Positions 53,335 through 62,994 are shown, numbered from the stretch's first letter. The stretch is DNA of 64,000 nt from Roseinatronobacter alkalisoli (GCF_028745735.1 NZ_JAQZSM010000022.1:1-64000), one strand, 5' to 3'. Translations and numbers: made by a program. Notes: generated by a model not told the origin, from the sequence alone.

Positions 53335-54022
53335 GTTCGAGGTCACTCAACACGGCGTCGGAACCAACCGGTACAGCTATTCCTTCAACGACCCGGTCAA
53401 CAAGCTCGATCCGAATGGGAATGAGGCGTTCGTTGTAATTAGCGGTAATGGCAGTAGGTCAATGTGGGCGTATGATCATGCATCCATTGTTGTGGTTAAT
53501 CAAGGGGGCCCGAACGCGATATATGATCCCAACGGATCTTTTATGCCAACCTCTGAAGGAGTAAAATCCAGATCTGTGATGGGTACTAGAGAACTTTTGG
53601 GAGGAGGTGACGCGATCTCGAATTTCGGTTCATTTCTGTCATATCAAACTGGCGATGGCACTAATCCAGTCGCTATATACGGATTGAACACAAGTCCTAC
53701 ACAGGACGAAATTTTGATCGGCTGGGTCTTGAACAGTGCAGGGGGCACGTTTCTGTACTGTGCAACTGCCTGTTCTGATGCTATCAGAGAAATTCCTGAA
53801 TTCAGCGATCTTTCTGGATCAATGTTCCCCCAGAGACTTGCGCGTGAGATGCAATCTCTCGTGGCAACCGGCAGAGTCCGGGAAGTAAAAGAATTTGAAC
53901 CTCGGCAGCTGTTTGGGCAGGCGACTTCTCCGAATGATGGAGCTTCTATGCTGATAGACGACCGCTCTGACAGAGATAGCGATGATAGTGGAGATAGCGA
54001 TGATTATATGCAGAATAAGTAA
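53335..54022 (+). pseudogene. Rhs toxin C-terminal tip (orphan)
   Basis: The open frame begins inside the IS end (ATG at 53309) and reads into native sequence with GTNRYSYSFNDPVNKLDPNG, the junction motif at the end of an Rhs core. The ~200 residues after it are the variable toxin domain: YDHASIVVVNQGGPNAIYDP with a histidine and GGTFLYCATACSDAIREIP with cysteines, an order that suggests a permuted NlpC/P60 or papain-like hydrolase. The Rhs shell (usually more than 1,000 residues) is missing upstream. An orphan tip like this can be a reservoir for recombination into an intact Rhs gene. The cysteine-hydrolase assignment is inference. Confidence 0.65.
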
Positions 54023-54428
54023 GTTTATCTTTTATTTCTTTGGCGTCGCAATATTTTTGTACGCGCTATTTTTGTTGACCGCAGTTGTAATAGGAGAGCC
54101 TCTGTCGACCGACAACATAAGGCCTGAGATAAATACAGTTTTTATGTTTTTCTTTGGATCTGCAATAGTTTCTATTTTGGTATTGTATCGTGTGAAATTT
54201 GTACTGTCAATTTTTACAATTCTGTTGTTTTCATTTATTAATAAACTACTTTTCGGATTCATTTCATATGTTCTGTTTGAAACCCAACCTCTTAGACGTA
54301 GTTTATTTGGTTTGATATCGCCAGTGTCATCACTCTTGCTCGGGTTTGTTGTTTCTTTAGTGCCGCTCTTAATAGCGTATTTAGCGCTCTTTTTTATGCA
54401 TCGAGCTCTACTGGATAGAAGATCGTAG
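54000..54428 (+). CDS. Probable membrane immunity protein for the Rhs tip
   Basis: 142 residues from the ATG at 54000, which has GGAG 7 nt upstream; the gene overlaps the toxin stop by 23 bp. Four hydrophobic segments (FIFYFFGVAIFLYALFLLTA; VFMFFFGSAIVSILVLYRV; a third around FTILLFSFINKLLFGF; and LLLGFVVSLVPLLIAYLALF). It is clearly AT-richer than its neighbours, a sign of separate origin. Position directly after the toxin tip indicates an immunity protein protecting the membrane or periplasm; no family recognised. Confidence 0.65.
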   Translation: MIICRISKFIFYFFGVAIFLYALFLLTAVVIGEPLSTDNIRPEINTVFMFFFGSAIVSILVLYRVKFVLSIFTILLFSFINKLLFGFISYVLFETQPLRRSLFGLISPVSSLLLGFVVSLVPLLIAYLALFFMHRALLDRRS

Positions 54429-54440
54429 AAAAAGGCTATC

Positions 54441-54592
54441 GGTTCTGTCGCAAATATTTCGGGCATTTGGGTAGCCCGGCAGGGTGCAGCGCTGTAGGAG
54501 GTGAGTTCTCTGGGATGATTGGATGGTGACGATGGTTGACTTCAAAGGCGCGCATTATCCGACATCGGTGATCCTGTTCGCGGTGTTCTTCT
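54441..54592 (+). repeat. IS6 type A left-end fragment
   Basis: Starts with the terminal repeat GGTTCTGTCGCAAA and runs through the untranslated leader into the first ~20 codons of the transposase (MVDFKGAHYPTSVILFAVFF), where it is cut off by the IS66 remnant. It is in inverted orientation to the copy at 52506-53334, so the two bracket the toxin-immunity pair. Confidence 0.8.
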
Positions 54593-55488
54593 ATCGTAAG
54601 CGCGACGTCGTGACCCTATGCGGCGAGGCTTGACGGCTGGTTGAAGCGCCATGGCATGAGGTCTTCGATGCCGCTCTGCGGGTGGCGCGCAGGGTGGTGG
54701 CGAGATAGTCGACGGGGTTCACGTCGGACATCTTGCAGGTGGCGACCAGCGAGGCCAGCATGGCCCAGTTCTCGGCGCCTTCGTCGTGACCTGCGAAGAG
54801 TGCGTTCTTGCGATTGAGGGCGATGGGGCGGATCAGGTTCTCGACCCTGTTGGAGTCGATTTCCACGCGTCCATCGGTCAGGAAGGTTTGCAGCCCATCC
54901 CAGTGGTTATGGATGTAGGTCAGCTTTTCGCCTAGCCGGGATTTGCTGGATATCTTGCGGCGTTGTGCCTGAAGCCAGTCGCCAAAGGCAGCGACCAGCG
55001 GCGCGGTGCGGGCCTGGCGGGCGGACAGACGCTGGCCGGGCGAGACGCCACGGATATCGGCCTCGACGGCATAAAACTCGGCGATGCGGCGCAGACCTTC
55101 GGCAGCGATGTTGGAGCCATCGCGGTCGAAGACTTCCTTCAGCTTGCGCCTTGCATGCGCCCAGCGATGGGCCACCCGAACGGGATCGCCGCCCTTGCGG
55201 GTAGGCTTGGTCAGCCGGTTGTAGCCCTGGTATCCGTCGATCTGCAGGACGCCATCGAAGCCGGTCAGGAAGGTTTCGGCATTCTCGCCCGCGCGGCCGG
55301 GGGCGTAGAAGTAAACCACTCCGGGCGGGTCCTCGCCGCCCCAGGGGCGGTCATCGCGGGCCAGTGCCCAGAGATATCCAGTCTTCGTCTTGCCGCGCCC
55401 CGGGTCCAGCACCGGGGCTGTCGTTTCGTCCATGAACAGCTTGCCGGACCGTTTCAGGTGGGTGGCCAGCCGGTCGACCACTGGCTTC
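54593..55488 (-). pseudogene. IS66-family transposase (TnpC) C-terminal remnant
   Basis: The minus strand encodes the catalytic half of an IS66 TnpC: MDETTAPVLDPGRGKTKTGY, LQIDGYQGYNRL, HARRKLKEVF, DGRVEIDSNRVENLIRPIAL, GAENWAMLASLVATCKMSDV. The N-terminal half is missing, replaced at 55489 by a type B IS6 element. Near the end (about 54690) the frame shifts and the expected IEDLMPWRF ending lies in another frame. Inactive. Confidence 0.8.
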
Positions 55489-56293
55489 GGCATTGCCAAG
55501 TTGTTTGCGCTGCGCGATTGGCGTAGGTGTGCGGTCATGAGTATACCATCCTCTCTGCCGCGCCTGAAAGGCTTTCGTTTCCCCCGCGAGATCGTCGCTT
55601 ATGCGGTCTGGGCCTATCACAGGTTTGCGCTCAGCACGGCGGATGTCGAGGATCTCTTGGCGGAACGGGGGTGTCATTGTCAGCCGAGAAGCTATACGTC
55701 TTTGGGTCAATCGGTTTGGCGCGCATTTCGCGGCATGCATCCGCCGGGACCGTCCCCGACCAAATGACAAATGGCATCTGGACGAGGTCGTGGTCTCGAT
55801 CAACGGGGTAAAACAATGGCTCTGGCGGGCTGTCGATGCTGATGGGGACACGCTTGAAATCTTGATTCGAGAGGCGCCGCAACGCCAAGACTGCAAGGCG
55901 TTTGCTGAACCGGCTGATCGCGCGTTTTAGTCAGCCGAGGGTTGTCATCACCGACAAGCTGCGCAGTTATATAAAGCCGATTGCGCGTCTGGCGCCCGAT
56001 GCGGACCACCGCGCTCACAAAGGCCTCAACAACTGGATCGAGGGCAGCCACAGCCCTACCCGAAGGCGGGAGAAGATCATGGGCCGCTTCAAGTCTCCAT
56101 GCCAGGCGCAGCGCTTTCTCGCCGCACATGACCAAATCAATACGATCTTCAAACCCCGCCGCTACCGACTGACAGCCACGTCCTATCGCCCCGCCCGTGC
56201 TGATGCCTTCGGGTTGTGGGTCGAGTATACCCGTGAAATGACCGCATGAATGCACGAGGTGCAGATCACCGTCCCAAACAACTTGGCAATCCC
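55489..56293 (+). mobile_element. IS6-family insertion sequence, type B, with frameshifted transposase
   Basis: 805 bp between GGCATTGCCAAG (from 55489) and CAACTTGGCAATCCC (56279-56293; one mismatch to the intact copy). The transposase starts near 55537 (SLPRLKGFRFPREIVAYAVW), shifts frame at about 55670 within a G-run (extra G), reads DKWHLDEVVVSINGVKQWLW, then shifts again at about 55885-55905 before IARFSQPRVVITDKLRSYIK and NWIEGSHSPTRRREK. It lies across the IS66 remnant. Confidence 0.82.
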
Positions 56294-56333
56294 AAAGATT
56301 ATCCGCTCATCTGCCAGGACTAAACCACCGGTG

Positions 56334-57662
56334 TCACAGTGAAATACTCCCAAGCGCGCGGTCAAGACTGCTCAAGAACAGGTCCACATGACCGGCCTCG
56401 CAGATCAGGGGCGGGCGCACTTTGAGCGTGTCCTCATTCGCCCCGGTGGTGGAGATCATCACCGCGTCCTCGCGCAGCGCATTGACCAGATCCAGCGCCA
56501 GCTTGCGCCGCGCCGCCGGCGCGCTGTCCGGGGCGCCAATGTCGATACCGAAAAACAGCCCAGCGTTCCGGATAGCGCGCAGGGTGGGCTGGCGGGTGGC
56601 CAGCGCTTCCAGTCCTTTGTGCAGCCGCGCGCCCATGGTCTGCACATGGCCAAGGATACCGTCGCGTTCGATGATCGTCAGCACTGCATCGGCACAGGCG
56701 ATGCCAATGGTATTGCCCGCAAATGTGTTGGAATATCGCGCGGTGACGCCGAAGCGCTCCATCGGTGCCTTTCGCCCTACCACCGCGCCGATGGGGAACC
56801 CGTTACCCATCGGTTTGCCGAGTGTCACGAGGTCGGGCACGATCCCATGGTGCTGAAACCCCCACATATGCGCGCCGGTGCGGCCGAAACCTGGCTGTAC
56901 CTCGTCGCAGATAATCAGCCCACCCGCGTCGCGCACGGCCTGGGCACCACCCGCGATGAAGCCCGGCGGGTCGGTCCAGACGCCATCGCTGGAAAAGATG
57001 CTGTCAAGCAGCAGCGCCGCAACGCCGATGCCCCGGCGCTTTAGGTCATGGATCGCGGCGCGCACCTCGGCCTCAAAATGCGCGGCGGCCTGTGCCTCGG
57101 GCACGCCTGCGGGGCCGGGCAGAGTGACCATCCGCACGAAGGGACTAAGCTGCACCGCTTCGCCCAGATTGGGAGAGACACCCGCCACCGCAGCACTGGT
57201 GCCGTGATAGGCATAGGACGACACGATCACCCCCTCGCCGCCGCTGGCCAGCCGCGCGATGCGCAGCGCGAGGTCGTTCGACTCGCTGCCCGTGCAGGTG
57301 AAGACCACGCGGTCGATCTCGTCGGGGAAGGTGGCGGTCAGCCGTTCAGCGTAGTCGACCAGCCGGGGCTCAAGGTAGCGCGTGTTGGCGCTGATCCGTC
57401 CGGCCTGATCGGTCATGGCGGCGTTGACCTCGGGGTTGCAGTGACCCAGCGAGGGGACATTGTTGTAGAAATCCAGATAGGCGCGCCCGTCAGGGTCATA
57501 AAGCCACATCCCCTCGCCGCGCACAAAATGTACGGGCTTTCGGTATTGCAGCCGGTAAGAGGCCCCCAAAACCGCATCGCGGCGGGCGATCAGCTCGGCC
57601 TCGCGCTCTGGAAGCACGCTGTCACCGGGGCGGAAACGGTTGGGCATGAGATCGGTTGTCAT
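56334..57662 (-). CDS. Class III PLP enzyme, ethanolamine-phosphate/5-phosphohydroxylysine phospho-lyase-like
   Basis: 442 residues. Class III aminotransferase fold with GHCNPEVNAAMTDQAG near residue 75, TGSESNDLALRIARL, the cofactor-binding aspartate in IICDEVQPGFGRTG and the Schiff-base lysine at about residue 280 in TLGKPMGNGFPIG. The pattern (NTRYLEPRLVDYAERL; SYAYHGTS) is like AGXT2L1/AGXT2L2, which are phospho-lyases rather than transaminases. Its gene overlaps the kinase gene by 4 bp; kinase then phospho-lyase is the order used for hydroxylysine and ethanolamine phosphate. A plain omega-aminotransferase is the alternative. Confidence 0.82.
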   Translation of the reverse strand: MTTDLMPNRFRPGDSVLPEREAELIARRDAVLGASYRLQYRKPVHFVRGEGMWLYDPDGRAYLDFYNNVPSLGHCNPEVNAAMTDQAGRISANTRYLEPRLVDYAERLTATFPDEIDRVVFTCTGSESNDLALRIARLASGGEGVIVSSYAYHGTSAAVAGVSPNLGEAVQLSPFVRMVTLPGPAGVPEAQAAAHFEAEVRAAIHDLKRRGIGVAALLLDSIFSSDGVWTDPPGFIAGGAQAVRDAGGLIICDEVQPGFGRTGAHMWGFQHHGIVPDLVTLGKPMGNGFPIGAVVGRKAPMERFGVTARYSNTFAGNTIGIACADAVLTIIERDGILGHVQTMGARLHKGLEALATRQPTLRAIRNAGLFFGIDIGAPDSAPAARRKLALDLVNALREDAVMISTTGANEDTLKVRPPLICEAGHVDLFLSSLDRALGSISL

Positions 57663-58726
57663 GGGATCTGGCCTGTCAGATGAGGGTGGGGCAAGGCCAA
57701 TGCGGCCGTGACGGCTGCGGTGGCAGAAGTGTCGTCCAGCGCAGAGAGGATTTCAAGACCCCGTTCCGCGCGGCCAAGGTTCTTGTTGATATAGGCGGCC
57801 TCGTCGGGAAAGAGATGCGAGCGCCAGCGGTTAATCAGGATCAGCGCCGCCTGCCGCGCGCGCATCAGCCCGACCAGAAGCTCCGCCTCAAGCGCCGACA
57901 ATGGCTGAACCGAGGCATAGCCCGCCACCAGCGGTGTCGCCCCGCCAAGGGGTTGCAAAGGGTCGGTGACCATATAACCGCCGGCAATTGCCAGATCCTG
58001 CAAGCGCGGGTTCCAACCGCCATCGCCGAAGTCGATGAAGCTCGGCCCATCAGCGGTGAGGATCATATTATGGGGGCTCGGGTCGTTATGGGTGACCTGC
58101 CAGTCGAGATCGGGCAGGCGCGGCGCGATATGGGTGGCGTAATCCGCCATGGCCGCGCGCACCTGATCGGCCAGTGGGCCGGGGGGCAGGTGGGTGGCGA
58201 AATCCATCAGATGCGGCCAGCAGGCGATGTTCCACAAAACCGGACGGCGCGCAGCGAGCACCTCGGCACGCTCCAACGCCTGCCCCAGCCGTGCCACCGC
58301 TGCGCCGGTGTCAAAGATTAACGCCTCGGTCAAGGGCGCGCGGTGCAGGGCTTCGCCCTCCAGCCGGGTTTGCAGGTAGCCGCAGGCGCCCTCGGCCACG
58401 AACATCAGCTTACCCTGGCGCGTAGGTACCAGTTCGGACACCCTGATTCCCGGAGCGCCCTGAACAGCGGCAAGGGCTGCGCTTTGAAAGCGAAAACTCT
58501 CAATCGCCTCGGGCCGGGTTGCGGTCTTGAAAATCAGGGAGCGACCATCATGCAGGCGAACCTCGGCGGTGCGCTCCACCTCGGAAGAAAGTGGGGTGAT
58601 TTCACCCGTCAGGCCATAATGGCGATCCAGCAGCGCGGCGGCGCGTTCGGCTTCGTCAGGGACGGCGCGACGCGCAAGGTTACGGGCCGCCGTCTGAAAC
58701 CAATGCTGAGCGGCGACGGCATTCAT
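57659..58726 (-). CDS. APH-family kinase, hydroxylysine-kinase-like
   Basis: 355 residues. Aminoglycoside-phosphotransferase fold with catalytic Asp in WQVTHNDPSPHNMIL (about residue 215) and metal-binding FIDFGDGGWNPRLQD. Flanking blocks (VLWNIACWPHLMDF; LVAGYASVQPLSALEAELLV; LMRARQAALILINRW) are arranged as in hydroxylysine kinase (HYKK/AGPHD1), not drug-resistance APHs. It would phosphorylate a hydroxyl-bearing amine for the phospho-lyase encoded next. Overlaps by 4 bp at both ends. Confidence 0.78.
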   Translation of the reverse strand: MNAVAAQHWFQTAARNLARRAVPDEAERAAALLDRHYGLTGEITPLSSEVERTAEVRLHDGRSLIFKTATRPEAIESFRFQSAALAAVQGAPGIRVSELVPTRQGKLMFVAEGACGYLQTRLEGEALHRAPLTEALIFDTGAAVARLGQALERAEVLAARRPVLWNIACWPHLMDFATHLPPGPLADQVRAAMADYATHIAPRLPDLDWQVTHNDPSPHNMILTADGPSFIDFGDGGWNPRLQDLAIAGGYMVTDPLQPLGGATPLVAGYASVQPLSALEAELLVGLMRARQAALILINRWRSHLFPDEAAYINKNLGRAERGLEILSALDDTSATAAVTAALALPHPHLTGQIP

Positions 58727-59706
58727 GGCGCGCCTGGCAGGTTCCGGGCGTAAACCTCGGCCAGATCGACCAGATCCCAGTTACCGCCGGTGAGCAGCAC
58801 ACAGACCTCTTCATCGGGCCGGACATTGACCGCCCCGGCGAGAAGCGCGCCAATCCCGATGCTGGCCGCAGGTTCCGCAATCAACTTGGCGTCGCGTGCA
58901 ATGGCGTGCATGCCAGCTACGATATGTTCATCTTCGACCAGCACGATTTCATCGACATGACGTTCGATGATCGGCCAGGGGTTCTGCGCGGGAACGCTGA
59001 TGCGCAGCCCGTCGGCGATGGTGTTGCCCAGCGGCAAGGACACGCGCCGCCCTTCGATCCGGCTTTGATAGTATTTCGGCGTCAGCGCCGGTTCGGCGGC
59101 GACCACCCGCACATTGGGGTTCAACCCTTTGATCGCTGTCGCAACGCCGGAAATCAGCCCGCCACCGCCCAGTGGCACGATGACGGTGTCCACGTCGGGC
59201 AGATCGGCAAAGATTTCGCAGCCGATGGTTCCCTGCCCTGCCATCACACGCGGGTCTTCGAAACCGTGGATTGTCTCCAGCCCGCGTTCCTCGGCGATGC
59301 GGTAGACCTGTTCCCAACGCGCGGCGGTGTCGCCGTCGAACAGGATGACCTCGGCCCCCAGCGCCCTCGTATTGGCGATTTTGAGCGGCGGCGTATTTGT
59401 TGGCAAAACCAGCGTGACACTGGTGCCCAGCATCCGTGCGGCCCATGACAAACCCTGTGCATGGTTGCCCGAAGATGAGGCGATGAACCCCCGCGCCACC
59501 CGCTCCGGCGGCAGTTGCAGCGTGGCGTTCAGCGCACCGCGGATCTTGAAGGCCCCGGTGACCTGCAGGACCTCTGGCTTCAGCCAGACTTGGCAACGCG
59601 CCGCGGAGTCAATCTTGTCGGCGCGCAGAAGCGGGGTATGGCGGATATAGGATTTGATGCGCTCGCGCGCGTCAAGGATGTCCTGAAGGGTCAGGGATTC
59701 TGTCAT
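58723..59706 (-). CDS. Threonine/serine-type hydroxy-amino-acid dehydratase (fold II PLP)
   Basis: 327 residues. Lys54 in VTGAFKIRGALNA is the PLP lysine, SSSGNHAQGLSWAARMLG binds the substrate carboxylate and VPLGGGGLISGVATAIKG the PLP phosphate. There is no ACT regulatory domain, so it is a catabolic or racemase/dehydratase type (similar to EutB, serine racemase or hydroxyaspartate dehydratase). Located between an ornithine-cyclodeaminase-like gene (3-bp gap) and the kinase gene, so it probably removes water and ammonia from a hydroxy amino acid in this pathway. Confidence 0.85.
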   Translation of the reverse strand: MTESLTLQDILDARERIKSYIRHTPLLRADKIDSAARCQVWLKPEVLQVTGAFKIRGALNATLQLPPERVARGFIASSSGNHAQGLSWAARMLGTSVTLVLPTNTPPLKIANTRALGAEVILFDGDTAARWEQVYRIAEERGLETIHGFEDPRVMAGQGTIGCEIFADLPDVDTVIVPLGGGGLISGVATAIKGLNPNVRVVAAEPALTPKYYQSRIEGRRVSLPLGNTIADGLRISVPAQNPWPIIERHVDEIVLVEDEHIVAGMHAIARDAKLIAEPAASIGIGALLAGAVNVRPDEEVCVLLTGGNWDLVDLAEVYARNLPGAP

Positions 59707-59709
59707 CGG

Positions 59710-60705
59710 TTACGACTCTGGTGCAAGGAAATCAAAGGGCATGCCAATCCTGCGTTCCTGTGCAAGCTGCAGGATCAGGGCGGCGGTGGTGGTATCCTGA
59801 ATGGCCATGCCGGTGGAATCGAAGATGGTGACCTGATCGCGGGTTTCCCTGCCCGCGGCGTGACCCAGAAGCACCTCGCCGATCTCGGCATGTACATCCG
59901 TCACCAGCCCCGCGCGGATCGCGTGCTGTACCTCGCCTTTCTCACGGCATTGCGCGCGGCTGTCGGCAATGATGCGCGCTGTGCGGAAAATATCGGGGGC
60001 AAGCTCCTGCTTGCCTTTCTGGTCTGCCCCGATGGCCACCACATGCGTGCCCGGTTGCAGCCATCCTGCCTGCAGGACAACGCCACTGGCGCGGGTGGTG
60101 GTCACGACGATGTCGGCCTCGGCCACGGCCAGTTGGGCGCTGTCTGAGGCGATGACCGGCAGACCGAATTCGGCCTCAATGTCCGTTTTGAACGCGGCGA
60201 GCCCCGCCGGCGAGCGACCCCAGGCGTGAATGCGGTCGATTTCGCTCACCTCGCGGATGGCGCGAACCTGCATGCGTGCCTGATTGCCAGTGCCGATCAT
60301 CGCCAGCACCCGCGCATCCGCGCGCGCCATGGCCCGGACCGAGACCGCCCCCGCCGCGCCGGTACGAAACCCTGTCAGCAGGCTACCGTCCATCGCGCAG
60401 AGAAGCGCACCACTTGCGCCGTCGAACAACAACACCGTGCCCATGCCATTGGGAAGGGCAAAGCGGCCCGGATTATCGCGGAACCCGCCAGAGGATGCCT
60501 TGAGCGAAACCCGTTCCATTCCCGCATGGTAGCAGGCTTTGAAGTCAATCTCGGCCCCCGATTGGGACATGTGCAGGCCCATATATGGGGGCTGTTCGAC
60601 CTCGCCGCCGGAGAAGGCGCGAAACGCGTCCTCGACCGCTGCAATGACGTCGGGCATGCGGATCAGACCACGAACCTGTTCTTTGGTAAGAAGAAGGGTT
60701 GCCAT
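59710..60705 (-). CDS. Ornithine cyclodeaminase/mu-crystallin family protein
   Basis: 331 residues. NAD-binding motif VLAMIGTGNQARMQVRAIRE, the N-terminal KACYHAGMERVSLKASSGGF and GMGTVLLFDGASGALLCAMD, and C-terminal QVTIFDSTGMAIQDTTTAAL. The family includes ornithine cyclodeaminase, alanine dehydrogenase, EutC and iminosuccinate reductase. As the first gene of a four-gene operon with dehydratase, kinase and phospho-lyase, it may act on the imine or keto product. Substrate is not determined. Confidence 0.88.
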   Translation of the reverse strand: MATLLLTKEQVRGLIRMPDVIAAVEDAFRAFSGGEVEQPPYMGLHMSQSGAEIDFKACYHAGMERVSLKASSGGFRDNPGRFALPNGMGTVLLFDGASGALLCAMDGSLLTGFRTGAAGAVSVRAMARADARVLAMIGTGNQARMQVRAIREVSEIDRIHAWGRSPAGLAAFKTDIEAEFGLPVIASDSAQLAVAEADIVVTTTRASGVVLQAGWLQPGTHVVAIGADQKGKQELAPDIFRTARIIADSRAQCREKGEVQHAIRAGLVTDVHAEIGEVLLGHAAGRETRDQVTIFDSTGMAIQDTTTAALILQLAQERRIGMPFDFLAPES

Positions 60706-60974
60706 CTGTTCCTCCTAGCGCCGGGTGAAACTTGGGACAGGGTCGAGGGCGACAAAATCGGACATGGTACCTTCTGTTCTGTTGTGCTGATGGCCTTGAT
60801 ACGGGTGTTCCCTGCGAATGGTCTAACCCTGTCTGACTGGATTTGCGTGCCGATTCGACGCAGCTGGCAGCGAAAGATGGCGTTGAAGTTCTGCATCGCA
60901 ACAGAATCTGCCGTACAAGGCGCTACAGGTTGCTTGTCCTCTTGCGATGGGCCCAATGAATGTCCTCGCGCTGC

Positions 60975-61866
60975 CTATCCACTGGCGGGGCTGGCAGTTT
61001 TCTGATCAAGGATGGCCTTCGCGATGTACAGATCCTGAAGTGAGATGCCCGAGCTGTCAAATATCGTGACCTCCCTTTCATTGAGGCGGCCCTCCGCATT
61101 GCCAGACAAAACCGCTCCGATGGCGGTCGGGGGTGCCTTGGGGTCCGCGTGCTGGAATTCGCCGATGCGTACCGACTGTTCCGGAAGATCGCAGAACAGA
61201 CGGGCGCGTGGGAAAAGATCGTCGGGAAGTTCCTGTTTGCCCTTGGAGTCCGAGCCCATTGAGGAAATATGCGTTCCCGGACGGACCCATTCGGCCTTGA
61301 ACAGCGGCCGGGTGGCCGTCGTCGCTGTGACAATGATATCTGCGACACGGACAGCCGCTTCCGCCGTCGCGGCCTCGGCCGGTAACCCTGCGCTGCGCAA
61401 CCGTTCGACAAAAGCATCGGTGCGCGCGGGGTCTCTGCCGACCACCAGCAGACGGGACAGCTTTCGGATGCGCGCGACAGAACGCGCCTCGTAGGCGGCC
61501 TGATGACCGGTTCCGAACAGGGTCAGGACTCGCCAGAGCATCGGTTGCCACCGCATCCGCTGCGGCGGTGCGGTAGCAACCGATGCGTCCGGTGTTCTGG
61601 TCGATCAGCAGAATGGTCGAGGCATGGCGCGGTAGACCATGTGCATCATTTGTTGGAAAATCGCCACCGACCTTCAGCCCGGCCAGTTCTACACCCGAAG
61701 CCGATTTGATGGTGAAACGGTTCTGCGGGTCACTGGCATGGGCGATCACTACCGGAAAACTTGTAGCATCCGGCGCGACGGCGGCGATGAACGCATCGCG
61801 CACCGCCTTGAAGGCAAGTTCCAGCGTAACGATGGCAGAAGACTGCGCTTCAGTTATGACCATCAT
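60975..61866 (-). pseudogene. Second ornithine cyclodeaminase-family gene, frameshifted
   Basis: From the ATG at 61866 the frame reads MMVITEAQSSAIVTLELAF and on to GCYRTAAADAVATDALA; at about 61525 a small deletion shifts the frame and it resumes VLTLFGTGHQAAYEARSVA (the dinucleotide motif) to EREVTIFDSSGISLQDLYIA and a normal end at 60975. Otherwise full length (~295 residues). Inactive unless frameshifted. The 60706-60974 gap shows no gene and separates the intact operon from these decayed ones. Confidence 0.82.
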
Positions 61867-61876
61867 GGCTATCCCC

Positions 61877-62994
61877 TTACCAGCCGCCGAAACGGGGCCA
61901 TATCTGCATTGGCCCGCCGTCCTGCGGCAGCACGTTGTAGCGGTCATGCTGCGCGGCCGTTGCGCAGGCGTGGTTGGGCAGGATCCTCAGGCGGGTGCCG
62001 ACGGGCAGGTCCGGCATTACACCATCCACACCGGAACGGTGCGAGATGATCCCATGCTCCTGATTAACGCTACTTACAATAAGGTCGGGCAAAACGCGGC
62101 CATTCACGTAGCAGACCAGACCATAGCCCTGATCCACATCCTGCACCGCCGTGCCGCGATCGCGCGACAGGGTCATCCAGCCCGCGTCAATCATCGTCCA
62201 TCCCCTTGCCGGCTGATGTCCAATGACGGTCGTCAGCACGCTGATAGCGATGTCGTCCACGGCGCAGACGTCTATCCCCGCCATCACGAGGTCGAAGAAC
62301 ATGTAGACCCCGGCCCGCAGTTCCGTCACGCCAGTCAGATCGCGCGCGGCGTGGGCGGTCGGGGTTGATCCGACACTTACGACCGGGCACGGCAGCCCCG
62401 CGTCATGCAGCACCCCGGCGGCCGAAACGGCGGCTGTGCGTTCCAGTTCTGCAAAGTTGGCATGAGCAGTCCGCCGCAAACATTGTAGCTTTCGCCCGCA
62501 TGGGTCATCACACCGCGCAGACACCCGGCGTCGTGTAGGGTGCGTCCGATCCGGACCAGTGAAGGATCATCCGGTCGAAGCCCGCCGCGATGTCCGTCGC
62601 TGTCAATTTCGATCAGGGCGGGAACGTCCGACTGCACCACGGCCTGCGCCTGCGCTTCGCAGTCGAGGATCACCACGAGATAGCAGCCACGCGCACGCAG
62701 CGCCTGCACCCGTTCCAGCTTCTGCGGCGAGATTCCGACTGCGTAGAGAATATCATCGTGCCCTGCGTCGAAGAACACTTCTGCTTCGGCCAGGGTCGAC
62801 ACCGTAATCGGACCGGGCATACCGCCCGTCAACCGGCGTGCGACTTCGACGGATTTCGCAGTTTTCACATGAGGGCGTAGCGAAACACCCAATCTTTCCG
62901 CGCGCTTGGCCAGTCACGCGATGTTCTGCATCATCCGCTCCTCGTCCAATAGCAGCGCTGGTGTGGGCAGAGCGGCTGGGCTGGTCAGGTCCAT
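61877..62994 (-). pseudogene. DSD1-like (D-serine dehydratase/D-hydroxyaspartate aldolase fold III) gene, broken
   Basis: Starts MDLTSPAALPTPALLLDEER at 62994, then a TGA at 62914-62916 (reads NIA-stop-LAKRAERLG; probably from CGA), then LRPHVKTAKSVEVARRL with the PLP lysine and THAGESYN. A frameshift at about 62470 moves it to HANFAELERTAAVSAAG, TELRAGVYMFFDLVMAG and the conserved end ILPNHACATAAQHDRYNVLP (metal His and Cys). About 372 codons in all. The alanine-racemase-type barrel and C-terminal His-x-Cys mark the D-threonine aldolase/DSD1 family. Confidence 0.82.

Noticed and set aside
52498-53342. Target-site duplication of the intact type A IS6
   Set aside because: The 8-bp flanks (CTGAGGCC and GTTCGAGG) do not match.
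57659-58726. Aminoglycoside-resistance phosphotransferase
   Set aside because: The HxD and DFGD motifs are shared, but the surrounding blocks follow hydroxylysine kinase and the gene is embedded in an amino-compound operon.
58723-60705. Hydroxyectoine eutBC pair
   Set aside because: Dehydratase plus OCD resembles eutB/eutC, but no ectoine hydrolase (eutD/doeA), deacetylase (eutE/doeB) or ectoine transporter is nearby.
56334-62994. Beta-hydroxyaspartate cycle (bhcABCD)
   Set aside because: Dehydratase, OCD and DSD1-like families are shared with that cycle, but the aminotransferase is class III rather than the class V BhcA type, a kinase is present, and the DSD1-like gene is broken.
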